Positions 44,134-58,641 of a stretch of 64,000 bases of DNA are shown here, in pieces. The stretch covers positions 162,240 to 226,239 of the forward strand of contig NZ_KE387171.1 of the NCBI RefSeq assembly GCF_000430625.1, read 5' to 3'. Each line of letters begins with the position of its first letter. Position 1 is the first letter of the stretch. The position numbers were made by a program, and so were the translations under genes. The stretch is from Aneurinibacillus terranovensis DSM 18919 (GTDB taxonomy: Bacteria > Bacillota > Bacilli > Aneurinibacillales > Aneurinibacillaceae). The notes below the pieces were generated by a model that was given only the letters and a program-made list of their open reading frames with translations, did no database searches and was not told where the DNA came from.

Positions 44134-44837
44134 TGTTCACTCTCCCGAATACAGTAACCAACACCACGAATCGTTTGTATATAATGAGTGTTAAACTTAT
44201 AGTCTATTTTTTTTCGCAAATATCGAATATAGACATCTACTACATTTGTTTCGCCAATATAATTAAAACCCCATACGTGATTAATGATTTGCTCCCTATC
44301 TAAAACCATATTCTTGTTTTTCATTAAAAAAATAAGCAAATCAAACTCTTTAGGAGTAAGATCAATTTTCACACCTTCACGTTCCACTTCTCTAGTCAAC
44401 GTATGAACTACGAGCGAGTCGTTTCTCATAATAGGAGGGTATGTTTCTTTTATACCTTCATTAACAAGTAGGCGATTCCGGATACAAGCACGAATTCTCG
44501 CTAACAATTCTTCAATATCAAATGGCTTCGTAATATAATCATTTGCTCCTTGGTCTAACCCACTTACCTTATCTGGAATGGTATCTCTTGCCGTTAAAAA
44601 AATAACCGGAGTCAAGGAATCAATCTTACGTAATCTTCTTAATACCTCCGTGCCACTAAGCTCTGGAAGCATGATATCCAGTAAAATTAAATCCCAAGAT
44701 TGCTCAAGTGCTAAATCCAAACCTTTTCTCCCCGTATTGGCCTTTTCTACATAATATCCTTCATAGCTTAATTCCAACTGCAACAATCTGCTTATTTTCT
44801 CTTCATCTTCAACAATTAGGATGCGTTCACTCATTTT
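44130..44837 (-). CDS. OmpR-family response regulator of the export module
   Basis: Regulator of about 235 residues. The receiver domain has EDEE (about 9-12), the phosphoacceptor Asp at about 53 (LLDIMLPEL), LTARD and ITKPFD. The DNA-binding winged helix has VWGFNYIGETNVVDVYIRYL and ends IRGVGYCIRE. The ATG at 44837 has GGAAGGTGA upstream, and a TTG five codons earlier overlaps that site. It likely activates its own operon and the neighbouring ABC operon. Confidence 0.93.
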   Translation of the reverse strand, partial: KMSERILIVEDEEKISRLLQLELSYEGYYVEKANTGRKGLDLALEQSWDLILLDIMLPELSGTEVLRRLRKIDSLTPVIFLTARDTIPDKVSGLDQGANDYITKPFDIEELLARIRACIRNRLLVNEGIKETYPPIMRNDSLVVHTLTREVEREGVKIDLTPKEFDLLIFLMKNKNMVLDREQIINHVWGFNYIGETNVVDVYIRYLRKKIDYKFNTHYIQTIRGVGYCIRESEQ

Positions 44838-45016
44838 TTCACCTTCCAACAATAAAAAATTCCCTCAAGTTGGAGTAAAAGACCGTTGTAACAAACGGGC
44901 TTTTTAGCACTGTCAACCATAAAGGAATAATATCATACTTTTTTGGGACCAGCCTTATGTCTTGACACTTTCTGAGTTTTCAAGTTATCCAAAGCAGATA
45001 CAAAATTCGGGAATAT

Positions 45017-45646
45017 TTATTTATATGGCGATATCTTTAATAATTCAGTAATCGTAACGAGCCGGTATCCTTCTCTACGTAATGTCTCAATCACGACCGG
45101 GAGAGCTCTTACAGTATCTTCCAAACTTTCACCTCGTCCCCCCGCACTATGCTGTAAAACAATTGCACCCGGCCTAATATTGTACAGAATGTTATGCGCT
45201 ACTTGTCTGGCAGTGAGTCCATCCCAATCAAGGCTGTCCACGTCCCAGTATATAATCCTATAATTTAGTTTGATGGCTTCTCTGATGATTTCTTCGTTTA
45301 GTGCGCCATAAGGCGGCCGTAAAAAACGCGTTCTTACTCCAATAATTCGATGGATTTCATCTTCACATCTCTTAATTTGGTTGATGACCTCTTTTATTGG
45401 GATTTTGGTTAAATTAGGGTGATCCCAGCTATGATTGCCAATGATATGTTTTTCCTGAAACATCCGCCTTAAGACCTGAGGATTTGCTGCAGCCCTCTTA
45501 CCTACACACATAAAGGTAGCTTTAACATTATGCTTCCTCAGGACGTCCAAAACGAGCGGCGTCCAAGTATCGTCAGGACCATCGTCGAAAGTTAAAGCTA
45601 TTTCCTTTCTAGGTGGACCATTAAGGATTACTTCACCGGGGAACAA
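45017..45646 (-). CDS. Polysaccharide deacetylase (NodB domain), uncertain start
   Basis: NodB-type deacetylase of about 209 residues. The motifs are TFDDGPDDTWT (metal and catalytic Asp), the stretch from NHSWDHPN (metal His), RFLRPPYGALNEE, WDVDSLDW and IVLQHSAGG. The most 3' likely start, a TTG at 45646, has no ribosome binding site. The same frame stays open about 40 codons further with protein-like sequence (HIDWSSLFPGEV) but offers no ATG or GTG and no signal peptide. So the gene has probably lost its 5' end. The catalytic domain is intact. Substrate could be peptidoglycan, chitin oligomers or another amino sugar. Confidence 0.75.
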   Translation of the reverse strand: MFPGEVILNGPPRKEIALTFDDGPDDTWTPLVLDVLRKHNVKATFMCVGKRAAANPQVLRRMFQEKHIIGNHSWDHPNLTKIPIKEVINQIKRCEDEIHRIIGVRTRFLRPPYGALNEEIIREAIKLNYRIIYWDVDSLDWDGLTARQVAHNILYNIRPGAIVLQHSAGGRGESLEDTVRALPVVIETLRREGYRLVTITELLKISPYK

Positions 45647-45837
45647 GCTGGACCAGTCAATATGGTGGGTATGAGGCGGACGTTCAGAGGCTCTTTCCGG
45701 CCCATCATTTAACGGAATCTGTTGTAGGGGCAGTTCAGATGTTAAAAGTTTTCCATATCATATTCTAAATTTGTTATCTTACTTCCATTACATTATGATT
45801 TATATAGTATTGATTCTACTCCATATAGGTGATTGCT

Positions 45838-46815
45838 GTGCATGTTTTATTTTTCGCTCCCTATTTTAACCAGCCCAGAGGAAACTCAACAACGATTAAA
45901 CGACTTGTTCATTTTCTACAGCAGCAAAATATCAGTACATCTGTTATTCCTTACTTAGAGGATGATCATTGGCATTATCCCGATGCCGATATTTTCCATA
46001 TTTTACACGCTACCCGATTTATACAGTGGGCAAAAGAAAACCGCATCATCTTAAATCGTCCTTATCTTGTTACGATGGGGGGGACGGATATTAATATTGA
46101 TTTACAGGCAAGCATGGATGATGAAATGTTTTCCTTCTTAAATAATGCAGCTTATATTACCGTTTTTACAGAGGATGCAAAGGAGAAGGTAAAAAAATTA
46201 TTCCCAAAATGGATGGATAAAACTTTTGTTATCCCTCAGGGTATTTGGCTGCCCTGGAGTATATCAGCAAGAAAAGAAGAAATGGTCCCCCGTATTCTTC
46301 TCCCTGCCGGTTTACGTCCGGTCAAAGATGTTTTGCATGTTCTTCCGGCACTTGATGAGCTAATTCATAAGTATCCTAACATGAATTTTATTATTCTTGG
46401 TGCAAATTTGGATGAGGATGTCTATAAGCAGGTACAAAGAAAGACAGAGCAGCGTCATTGGATGAAGTATGCCGGCGTTGTTCCTTATGAGGTTATGAAA
46501 TTATGGTACGAACAAGCCGACATTGTGATTAACACTTCGATATCTGAAGGTCAGTCACTTGCGATTATGGAAGCAATGGCGATGGGCCGACCTGTTATCG
46601 CACGAAAAAATGAAGCCAATATACAGTTAATTCGCCATGAACAAACAGGTTGGCTTTATGAAACAATGAATGGGTTTACAGAGGCCGTTCATTCAATTGT
46701 GAAAAACGTCTCCTTACGGGAGAAGGTTGTTAAGCAAGCAAAGGAATGGATTGCTGAACACAGTTCACCGGCGAAGGAGGCCCTTGCTTATATAACCCTG
46801 TATAAACAATTGTGA
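45838..46815 (+). CDS. Glycosyltransferase family 4 (GT-B)
   Basis: Glycosyltransferase of about 325 residues. The N-terminal HVLFFAPYFNQPRGNSTT is the usual glycine/loop region of GT4 enzymes. The C-terminal nucleotide-sugar domain has RILLPAGLRPVKDVLHVLPA, YAGVVPYEVMKLWYEQADI, and the EX7E-type motif in SEGQSLAIMEAMA then GRPVIA. It starts with GTG (45838) behind AGGTGA. A GTG at 45829 would be part of that site. It is divergent from the deacetylase gene. Donor and acceptor are unknown. Confidence 0.88.
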   Translation: MHVLFFAPYFNQPRGNSTTIKRLVHFLQQQNISTSVIPYLEDDHWHYPDADIFHILHATRFIQWAKENRIILNRPYLVTMGGTDINIDLQASMDDEMFSFLNNAAYITVFTEDAKEKVKKLFPKWMDKTFVIPQGIWLPWSISARKEEMVPRILLPAGLRPVKDVLHVLPALDELIHKYPNMNFIILGANLDEDVYKQVQRKTEQRHWMKYAGVVPYEVMKLWYEQADIVINTSISEGQSLAIMEAMAMGRPVIARKNEANIQLIRHEQTGWLYETMNGFTEAVHSIVKNVSLREKVVKQAKEWIAEHSSPAKEALAYITLYKQL

Positions 46816-46934
46816 AACTGGATATTTTGTTTTCGTATACCCCAAAACGTGCACGAACATTCAATTCAATAAGAGTTTTTCCAAGACGAATGAGGAATTG
46901 ATGCAAAAGATAGCACACAAGAAATTGTGACAAT

Positions 46935-46970
46935 AAGCAGACCTTTTGTTACATAACAAAGGTCTGCTTT
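46935..46970. terminator. Bidirectional terminator
   Basis: AAGCAGACCTTTTGTT pairs with AACAAAGGTCTGCTT and is followed by TTCTTG. It lies between the convergent glycosyltransferase and yebC-like genes. Confidence 0.8.
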
Positions 46971-46980
46971 CTTGTATGTA

Positions 46981-47700
46981 TTATTCACCCAAATCCACGT
47001 TGTGATACACTTGTCGAACATCTTCTAAATCTTCTAGCGCATCAATCAATTTTTCAAATTGTGCTTGTGCGTCTTCTGGAAGTGTTACATCATTTTGCGC
47101 TAGCATTGTTAGTTCTGCAACTGTAAATTCAGTTATTCCAGCATTCTTCAATGCTTCTTGCACTGCATGGAACTGGTCAGGTTCGGCATAAACGATAACC
47201 GCTTCATCTTCTTCTAAAATGTCACGTGCGTCTACATCTGCTTCCATTAATATTTCAAGCACTTCATCTGCTGTTTTACCTTCAAGACCGATGACAGCCG
47301 TTGCATCAAACATATAGGCTACAGATCCAGTTACTCCCATGTTACCGCCGTTTTTACTAAATGCAGCACGCACATCGGATGCAGTACGGTTCACGTTATT
47401 TGTCAGTGCATCTACGATTACCATTGATCCATTTGGTCCGAAGCCTTCATAACGAAGTTCGTCATAGCTTTCTTCTGAACCGCCTTTCGCTTTTTCAATC
47501 GCACGGTCAATAATCGCTTTCGGTACACTGTACGTTTTTGCACGCTCAAGTACGACTTTTAAAGCCCGATTTGATTCTGGGTCAGGTTCACCCTGCTTTG
47601 CTGCTACATAAATTTCTTTTCCAAATTTTGCAAATATACGACTCGTATTTGCATCTTTTGACGCTTTTTTTTCCTTAATATTGTTCCACTTACGGCCCAT
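46981..47700 (-). CDS. YebC/PmpR-family protein (YeeN subtype)
   Basis: Protein of about 239 residues from the YebC family, cytoplasmic three-domain proteins described as DNA-binding regulators and, more recently, as translation factors that relieve stalling at proline runs. The N-terminus [20 protein letters not shown], with the Asn-Asn form, is the YeeI/YeeN subtype. The core includes [19 protein letters not shown] and [18 protein letters not shown]. The ATG at 47700 is used; a GTG three codons earlier is less likely. It stands alone, ended by a terminator shared with the glycosyltransferase. Confidence 0.9.
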   Translation of the reverse strand: MGRKWNNIKEKKASKDANTSRIFAKFGKEIYVAAKQGEPDPESNRALKVVLERAKTYSVPKAIIDRAIEKAKGGSEESYDELRYEGFGPNGSMVIVDALTNNVNRTASDVRAAFSKNGGNMGVTGSVAYMFDATAVIGLEGKTADEVLEILMEADVDARDILEEDEAVIVYAEPDQFHAVQEALKNAGITEFTVAELTMLAQNDVTLPEDAQAQFEKLIDALEDLEDVRQVYHNVDLGE

Positions 47701-47970
47701 ATGTTCCACTCTCTTTCAACTTCACAAAAATTATTAATTATGAAATATGCTGCTTCTTCAACACTTGTCAGAATACCTGTAAGGCGTTACCATTTCATAT
47801 TACTGACAAACAATGCTAATTGAAGACGATTCATTCATTAGATTATATTATACCTTAATTGCATACTTAGTTACGAGTTTAATCACATAACAAAAAGCAA
47901 TCCTTCTTAATGAAGAATCGCCCCCGATCGTTAAAAAGGAAGTTTTTTTACCTTTTGGCCCGTACCTAAA

Positions 47971-48000
47971 ATAAAAAAGATCGAATAAAAAAGTCGATCT
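47971..48000 (-). terminator. Probable terminator downstream of ssrA
   Basis: On the minus strand AGATCGA and TCGATCT form a 7-bp stem followed by TTTTTTA. It is about 120 bases past the tmRNA 3' end. The region 47710-47970 otherwise holds only the yebC-like gene's upstream region. Confidence 0.55.
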
Positions 48001-48122
48001 CTTTGTTTATAGACATTTTAAAATGGATTATTACCGCGAGTATTTTGAAGCATATGCTTCTTGCCGCAACGGCAAACTTTTGGTTCAATTCTCAAACAAA
48101 ATTAGGTACTCCACTATGTATT

Positions 48123-48486
48123 TGGTGGAGGCGGTGGGAATCGAACCCACGTCCGAAGACTCCGACACATAAGCTTCTCCGAGCGCAGTCACCTGTGGTT
48201 ATTTCGCCTATCTGGCTGCCAGGTAACCCACTACCTGATAGGCTAGTCTGATTAATCTCTTCCCTTAGCTCCAGACGGAAGCCTTAGGCGTAGTCCACTA
48301 AAGGGTGAGTCCTATTCCCGCCACATGGACGATGGAGAGAGAGGACCGCTACTGCTTATTAGGCAGCTAAAGCGAAGTTGTTTTGTTCTTTAGCGTTTAT
48401 ATTTACGCTTGCGTTGTTTACGGAATCGCAACCCACCGGCTCGCTACTCATGCTCGAACCATCCCCGTCGAATCCAGAACGCCCCC
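48123..48486 (-). ncRNA. ssrA: Transfer-messenger RNA (tmRNA)
   Basis: tmRNA of about 364 nt that rescues stalled ribosomes with SmpB. The 5' end GGGGGCGTTCTGG pairs with the 3' end, which carries the T-arm GGTTCGATTCC and an encoded CCA (minus-strand end at 48123). The tag reading frame ends AKEQNNFALAA followed by TAA, matching the LAA ending of tags recognised by ClpXP. The gene is downstream of smpB as in other Bacillales. The 5' boundary is inferred from the acceptor-stem pairing. Confidence 0.93.
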
Positions 48487-48545
48487 GTATAATAAGGGTC
48501 GCTCCTGGGAAAAAGAGCAATTGCAACTTATGAAGTTGTATATAA

Positions 48546-48574
48546 AGTATATCACACAATGATATATAGTGCAA
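48546..48574 (-). promoter_or_regulatory. SsrA promoter
   Basis: On the minus strand TTGCAC (48574-48569), 17 bp and TATACT (48551-48546) are placed about 55 bases before the mature 5' end. That leaves a short leader for RNase P removal. Confidence 0.7.
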
Positions 48575-48627
48575 CTTACGTATAATGGTATATGCCACTA
48601 CATGAACCATGTTTTATTCGGATCATT

Positions 48628-49092
48628 TTATCTATTCCGCTCCCGCAGCGCGCGTTGAATTTCCCGTTGCGCATCCTTCTGCTTCAATGTTTCGCGCTTA
48701 TCATAATTTTTCTTACCCTTGGCAAGACCGATTTCCACTTTGCAGAATCCACCTTTTAAATACAGCCGGAGAGGAATTAAAGAATAGCCGCTTACTTTTG
48801 TATGTCCGATCAGTTTATTAATCTCACTGCGGTGCATCAGCAGCTTGCGGGTACGGAGCGGTTCATGATTGTAGCGGTTTCCCTGCTCATAAGGGCTCAC
48901 ATGCATATTGTAAAGGTAGGCCTCCCCATCCCGAATCCTGGCGAAGCTGTCTTTGAGGTTTGCCCGCCCTGCCCGAATCGATTTAATTTCTGTTCCCGTC
49001 AGGACGATGCCCGCTTCATATGTCTCCTCGATAAAGTAGTCATGCCTTGCTTTTTTGTTTTGGGCGACCACCTTGATTGCGTCTTTACTCAT
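48628..49092 (-). CDS. smpB: SsrA-binding protein SmpB
   Basis: Small RNA-binding protein of 154 residues that brings tmRNA to stalled ribosomes. The family pattern is complete: [57 protein letters not shown] and the basic C-terminal tail [16 protein letters not shown]. The ATG at 49092 has GGAGAAGG upstream. The ssrA gene follows it immediately, the usual Bacillales order. Confidence 0.95.
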   Translation of the reverse strand: MSKDAIKVVAQNKKARHDYFIEETYEAGIVLTGTEIKSIRAGRANLKDSFARIRDGEAYLYNMHVSPYEQGNRYNHEPLRTRKLLMHRSEINKLIGHTKVSGYSLIPLRLYLKGGFCKVEIGLAKGKKNYDKRETLKQKDAQREIQRALRERNR

Positions 49093-49227
49093 AACCTTCT
49101 CCTTCAATCCAACGTATTATTCATATTACCACAGATTGGCCAGACAAAAAAGGCACGGCGATTGCGTGCCATCGATATCAAAAAAAATGTTGCAGTCGGT
49201 CGGTTTGGGACTCGGGTCTTCTCCACC

Positions 49228-49281
49228 AAAAAAGTAACGACCTGTGATCTGCTGATTTAATTATAATTAGCAGGTCACAGG
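49228..49281 (-). terminator. Terminator of the GH1 gene
   Basis: CCTGTGA..CTGCT pairs with AGCAG..TCACAGG, and on the minus strand it is followed by TTACTTTTTT. It lies directly downstream of the 6-phospho-beta-glucosidase. Confidence 0.85.
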
Positions 49282-49305
49282 CCGAAACATTTTCATTCAA
49301 TTTCA

Positions 49306-53200
<3,895 letters not shown>

Positions 53201-53234
53201 ACTTATCCTCCTTTACACAAACATTAGCCATCTT

Positions 53235-53990
53235 CTATTTTTTCTCCGGAATCACGCGGGAAATAAATGCATGTACGTCCCGAAAAACCTGTTCCCGTTC
53301 TCGATCCAGGGTGAGAATATGGCCTGAGTTCCCGTAATATTTCAGTTCTTTATAGTCTGCACCAATCTGAGAATAAATATAACGTGCACTGGCGGGTTCT
53401 ATCGTTTCATCATGTTGAGACTGCAGCACAAGTACAGGGGTTTTCACCAAGCCTATTTCTTTCTTTACAACCCGAATTAATTCCCAGAGACTGGCGACAC
53501 AGACGAGAGGGAATCGCTCATACGGAAACATCTCTTTCTCAATGTGCACTTCTTTTTTGTCTCCCCGCGGGATAAACGGTCTAAGATAGTGTACATATTT
53601 AGCCCATTTAATGCGCTTATCCCGCACTTCGATGGGCGTGTTGAGCGAAATAAGAGCATCCACCGGCCTATGGAGGGTTAACCGTAGCGCAAGCAATCCT
53701 CCCATCGATAAACCGGCAGCAAACACTCGCTTACATCCAAACGAGGCAAGCCGATCATACCCCTGCAGAACGCTCTTCCACCAATCCTGCCAGCGTGTTT
53801 GTTTCATTTCCTCGGGCACGGTTCCATGTCCGGCCAGCAGCGGCGCATGAACGGTATAACCTTGATTCTGAAAAAAACGGCCCATTGGTTGCATTTCTGC
53901 TGTACTCCCGGTAAATCCGTGAATGAGCAGCATGCCCGTTTGCGCTCCTTCATAAAAAAAGGATTCCGGCGAACGCGGTTTAATTTTCAT
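53235..53990 (-). CDS. Carboxylesterase (Est/YvaK type), second copy
   Basis: Alpha/beta hydrolase of 251 residues of the short-chain carboxylesterase/monoacylglycerol-lipase group. It has the oxyanion region LLIHGFTGS, the nucleophile Ser in GLSMGG (about 96), Asp in QSQHDETI and His in NSGHILTLDRE. Its start overlaps the end of the first esterase gene by 11 bases. About 30% or more of residues appear shared with that gene by eye, so it is a tandem duplicate that diverged. The usual secG-yvaK-rnr order has one copy. Confidence 0.9.
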   Translation of the reverse strand: MKIKPRSPESFFYEGAQTGMLLIHGFTGSTAEMQPMGRFFQNQGYTVHAPLLAGHGTVPEEMKQTRWQDWWKSVLQGYDRLASFGCKRVFAAGLSMGGLLALRLTLHRPVDALISLNTPIEVRDKRIKWAKYVHYLRPFIPRGDKKEVHIEKEMFPYERFPLVCVASLWELIRVVKKEIGLVKTPVLVLQSQHDETIEPASARYIYSQIGADYKELKYYGNSGHILTLDREREQVFRDVHAFISRVIPEKK

Positions 53991-54702
53991 GCCCCGACTC
54001 CCCTTTCTCTTCCCCTTTACCCGTTAAGAAGCGGTCGATTAACATAAGTAAACGTTTTTGGTCACGGTCGTGGCATATAATGTGCTTTGATTCGGGCAGG
54101 ATATGCAGCTCCTTTTCCCTGGATTGAATGGTATCGTAGATATACTGCGCACTGCGCGGCTCTACCAGATTATCTTGGCCCCCCTGAATGATTAACGTTG
54201 GTACCGTTATGTGAGAAAAGTCGTTTTTGAGCACTTTAATCAGATGGCGAAAATGAATAATGGACCTGGGAGGAGTTGCTGTGGCCTTACTTAAATATCG
54301 CCGGAAAAGCTCCCTGCTTTCCGCTGCATAAGTAAAATTGCTCTTAATAAGGGAAGCCACATCTTTAAAAAGCTGTTGGGGATTAATGTAAAAAACGCTT
54401 GCGTTGAGCAGAACAAGCTTGGCAACCGGATATTTTACAGCAAGATGGGCCGCAATCATCCCGCCCATCGAAAATCCGATAAGATACACCTTATCACAGG
54501 TTGAAAGCATATCTTTTAACGGGATCTCTGCGGATTTAATCCAGTCCTGCCATGTTACCTGTCTCATCGAGGCCGGAGGATTGTCGTGTCCGGCTAAAAC
54601 CGGCATTTCAATGCGCCATCCGCGACCGGCAAAATGAGCCGCGACCGGTTCAACTTCATAAGGACTTCCCGTAAACCCATGTATTAGCAGACATCCAATC
54701 AT
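53980..54702 (-). CDS. Carboxylesterase (Est/YvaK type), first copy
   Basis: Alpha/beta hydrolase of about 240 residues. LLIHGFTGSPYE, nucleophile Ser in GFSMGG (about 91), the Asp in GGQDNLVEP and the His in ESKHIICHDRD show the family. The ATG at 54702 with AAAGGGA upstream is chosen; the frame open to 54768 adds an unlikely extension. It follows secG and overlaps the second esterase. Cytosolic ester hydrolysis is expected; the natural substrate is unknown. Confidence 0.9.
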   Translation of the reverse strand: MIGCLLIHGFTGSPYEVEPVAAHFAGRGWRIEMPVLAGHDNPPASMRQVTWQDWIKSAEIPLKDMLSTCDKVYLIGFSMGGMIAAHLAVKYPVAKLVLLNASVFYINPQQLFKDVASLIKSNFTYAAESRELFRRYLSKATATPPRSIIHFRHLIKVLKNDFSHITVPTLIIQGGQDNLVEPRSAQYIYDTIQSREKELHILPESKHIICHDRDQKRLLMLIDRFLTGKGEEKGESGHEN

Positions 54703-54750
54703 CGTAATCGTCCCTTTCTGAAACTGGTCCTGTGCTAATGTAACCTGCCG

Positions 54751-54788
54751 GCTAAATAAAAACAGCAAGCCTGATGTACTTGCTGTTT
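54751..54788 (-). terminator. Terminator after secG
   Basis: AACAGCAAG and CTTGCTGTT arms with a 9-base loop are followed on the minus strand by TTTATTTAG. Confidence 0.8.
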
Positions 54789-54829
54789 CATTACCCTTTT
54801 GCCGTGCGTATAAGTATGAGATTGTCTGG

Positions 54830-55066
54830 TTAGGTACGGGAAAAATAAGCGACTACAATCGTAAGGACTAGAAAACATACGGCGAGAATTACTGTCACTC
54901 TATTTAAAACGGCGTCAATTCCGCGCGCTTTCGCTTTTCCCATAATTTGTTCAGCACCACCGGCGATGGCTCCTGAAAGGCCTGCACTTTTACCGGATTG
55001 GAGTAAGACAACGAGAATAAGTGCGATTGATACAATCACAAGTAGAATGTTTAAAGCAACTACCAT
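54830..55066 (-). CDS. secG: Protein translocase subunit SecG
   Basis: Small membrane protein of 78 residues with two hydrophobic segments (about 4-24 and 53-74) joined by a Gly/Ser/Ala loop ([26 protein letters not shown]). This matches SecG, the accessory subunit of the SecYEG channel. The ATG at 55066 has AGGAGGAAC upstream; the frame open to 55141 is not needed. It has its own likely promoter and a terminator after it. Confidence 0.93.
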   Translation of the reverse strand: MVVALNILLVIVSIALILVVLLQSGKSAGLSGAIAGGAEQIMGKAKARGIDAVLNRVTVILAVCFLVLTIVVAYFSRT

Positions 55067-55112
55067 TTTTGTTCCTCCTCTTTTCGGAGCTAGACACTTT
55101 TTGCTCCAAATT

Positions 55113-55141
55113 ACTGTACCATAAAAGGGGCCTTTCCTCAA
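55113..55141 (-). promoter_or_regulatory. SecG promoter
   Basis: On the minus strand TTGAGG (55141-55136), 17 bp and TACAGT (55118-55113). It lies between the Fur-family gene and secG. Confidence 0.6.
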
Positions 55142-55143
55142 GT

Positions 55144-55572
55144 TTATTCCTTACCCTTTACCCGACATTCCTGACAAATTCCGTGCAGAACTACTTCTGT
55201 TTCAAACGGCGCAAATTGATTCTCGGTAGGTTGGCTAACGTGAACGGTTATATCCCCGCGGTCAATATCCACCAGTTTTTCACAATTTACGCAATGAAAA
55301 TGGTGGTGGGGGTTTTCACTTATTTCAAAGCGGGAGCGCTCGTCCTGATAATACTCCCGTACAACATCAAGGTCTTTTAACGATTTGAGCGTATTATAGA
55401 CCGTCGTGAAAGAAAGGGTAGGGAACTCGGGCCGCATAAACTGGTAAATCTCTTCAGCCGTTGGATGGTCAAGACGCATAAGCACGTTAATAATCGCCAA
55501 GCGCTGTACCGTAACGCGACCCCCTCTTTCCTTAATCCGCTGAATAACCGTATCAATAATACCTGGATTCAT
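55144..55572 (-). CDS. Fur-family regulator, PerR-like
   Basis: Metalloregulator of 142 residues. The winged helix is at about 15-80 ([33 protein letters not shown]). The structural zinc site has two CxxC pairs ([16 protein letters not shown]). The regulatory-site position equal to B. subtilis PerR Asp104 is Asp (LVDID), where Fur has Glu, so it is PerR-like. The position equal to PerR Asp85 appears to be Glu (RFEIS). A PerR-box-like sequence overlaps its promoter. A peroxide-sensing role is likely but not certain. The gene lies between eno and secG. GGAGG precedes the ATG. Confidence 0.88.
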   Translation of the reverse strand: MNPGIIDTVIQRIKERGGRVTVQRLAIINVLMRLDHPTAEEIYQFMRPEFPTLSFTTVYNTLKSLKDLDVVREYYQDERSRFEISENPHHHFHCVNCEKLVDIDRGDITVHVSQPTENQFAPFETEVVLHGICQECRVKGKE

Positions 55573-55590
55573 CGGGCTCCTCCTTTCTCA

Positions 55591-55632
55591 TTCCAGTAAT
55601 TATAATATACTATTTATTAAAAATCATTACAA
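55591..55632 (-). promoter_or_regulatory. Promoter and PerR-box-like site of the Fur-family gene
   Basis: On the minus strand TTGTAA (55632-55627), 17 bp and TATATT (55609-55604). TTATAATTACTGGAA (55605-55591) matches about 11 of 14 positions of the PerR box TTATAATnATTATAA, just after the -10. It suggests autoregulation. Confidence 0.5.
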
Positions 55633-55652
55633 ACAAATCCAGGAAATAAAAC

Positions 55653-55694
55653 AAAAAAGGTGGCACCCTCTTTACAGGGTTACCACCTTTTTTT
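55653..55694 (-). terminator. Terminator of the glycolytic operon
   Basis: GGTGG..CCCT and AGGG..CCACC arms lie between T-runs on both strands, just after the enolase stop. Confidence 0.85.
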
Positions 55695-55720
55695 CGACGT
55701 TGTATAAACCGCAAACCGTA

Positions 55721-57019
<1,299 letters not shown>

Positions 57020-57108
57020 TCATCTCCTTATTTTATGTATTGTAGGGCAGAAAAAAGGTAGGACTTTCCTCTCTCATGCTGCCTTGTACCACTTGGCCAT
57101 ACAGTTCA

Positions 57109-58641
57109 TTAAAAAAGTGGGGTTCCTGTCATTTCTTTAGGTTGTTCAACTCCCAGCAATTTTAAAATCGTGGGCGCAATATCCGCCAGAATACCGCCTT
57201 CACGCAGATGTACACCTTTCTTCGTCAAAATAAACGGAACCGGGTTAGTCGTATGGGATGTCACAGGATTCCCATGCTCATCAAGAATAATATCGGCATT
57301 TCCGTGATCCGCGGTAATCATCGCCACACCACCTTTCGCCACGATAGCCTCCGTTACTTTACCGACGCATTCATCCGTTACTTCGACCGCTTTAATGGTA
57401 GGCGCCATCTTTCCGGAGTGGCCAACCATATCGCAGTTAGCGAAATTAAGGATAATGACATCGGGCGTATCCTGTTCGATTTCCTTAAGAAGCGCATCCG
57501 TTACTTCATAAATGCTCATTTCAGGCTTTAAATCATAGGTAGCAACTTTCGGCGAGTTGATCAGGATTCGTTTTTCTCCGTCAAATTCTTCTTCTCTGCC
57601 GCCGCTGAAGAAGAACGTAACATGCGGATACTTCTCGGTTTCGGCAATGCGAAGCTGTTTCAGGTGGTGCTGGGCAAGTACTTCACCGAGCGTATTATCC
57701 AGATTGGTCGGCTGGTATGCCACATAGCCATCCACAGATTCACTAAACTTCGTCAGGCAGACAAAGAACAAATCGCGTGGAAACTTGTCGCCCCGGTCAA
57801 ACCCCCGGAAGTCTTCATTTGTAAACACCTGTGAAAGCTGGATCGCACGATCAGGACGGAAGTTAAAGAAAATGACGCTGTCGTGGTCTTTCACAGTCGC
57901 GACGGGCATTCCATCTTCGTGAGTAATAACCGTAGGCATGACAAATTCGTCGTAGACGCTCTTCTCATACGATTCACGGATCGCTTTAACCGGGTCACTG
58001 TAGTGCGGCCCTTCGGCGTACACCATGGCTCGGTAGGATTTTTCCGTACGCTCCCACCGTTTATCACGATCCATCGCATAATAACGGCCCTGTACTGTGG
58101 CGATTTGTCCAACGCCGATTTCCTTAATTTTTTCCTGGAGCTGCTCAATAAACTTGACAGCACTGTCAGGTTCTACATCCCGACCATCGAGAAAGGCATG
58201 AATGTAAACCTGCGTTACGTTCTGGCGTTTGGCCAGTTCCAGCAGTGCAAATAAATGGTCAATATGGCTATGGACACCGCCGTTGGATACGAGACCATAT
58301 AAGTGCAAAGCGGAGTCATGTTCTTTCACATTGTTAATAGCATGGAGAAACGTTTCGTTCTCAAAGAATCTGCCTTCCCTAATTTCTTTCGTTACGCGAG
58401 TAAGTGACTGATACACAACACGGCCTGCTCCTAAATTAAGATGGCCCACTTCTGAATTTCCCATCTGTCCGTCGGGGAGGCCTACAGATTCTCCGCTGGC
58501 ACCGAGCCTTGTGTTTGGGTATTCCTTCATATAGCGGTCATAATTCGGCTTATTGGCCTGATTCACAGCATTGCCGTAATCTTCTTCCCGCAGTCCGAAA
58601 CCATCCATAATAATTAATGCAACAGGTTTGGGTCGGTTCAT
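57109..58641 (-). CDS. gpmI: Cofactor-independent phosphoglycerate mutase
   Basis: Manganese-dependent enzyme of 510 residues that interconverts 3- and 2-phosphoglycerate. The N-terminal [10 protein letters not shown] has a metal Asp, [14 protein letters not shown] has the phosphorylated Ser (about 62), and the C-terminal metal residues are in [17 protein letters not shown] and TSHTTNPVP. Length is as in other Bacillales. Its start overlaps the tpiA stop (ATGA). Confidence 0.97.
   Translation of the reverse strand: MNRPKPVALIIMDGFGLREEDYGNAVNQANKPNYDRYMKEYPNTRLGASGESVGLPDGQMGNSEVGHLNLGAGRVVYQSLTRVTKEIREGRFFENETFLHAINNVKEHDSALHLYGLVSNGGVHSHIDHLFALLELAKRQNVTQVYIHAFLDGRDVEPDSAVKFIEQLQEKIKEIGVGQIATVQGRYYAMDRDKRWERTEKSYRAMVYAEGPHYSDPVKAIRESYEKSVYDEFVMPTVITHEDGMPVATVKDHDSVIFFNFRPDRAIQLSQVFTNEDFRGFDRGDKFPRDLFFVCLTKFSESVDGYVAYQPTNLDNTLGEVLAQHHLKQLRIAETEKYPHVTFFFSGGREEEFDGEKRILINSPKVATYDLKPEMSIYEVTDALLKEIEQDTPDVIILNFANCDMVGHSGKMAPTIKAVEVTDECVGKVTEAIVAKGGVAMITADHGNADIILDEHGNPVTSHTTNPVPFILTKKGVHLREGGILADIAPTILKLLGVEQPKEMTGTPLF

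Noticed and set aside
48003-48251. A plus-strand frame across the tmRNA 3' half
   Set aside because: It overlaps the ssrA gene on the other strand and has no start signal.
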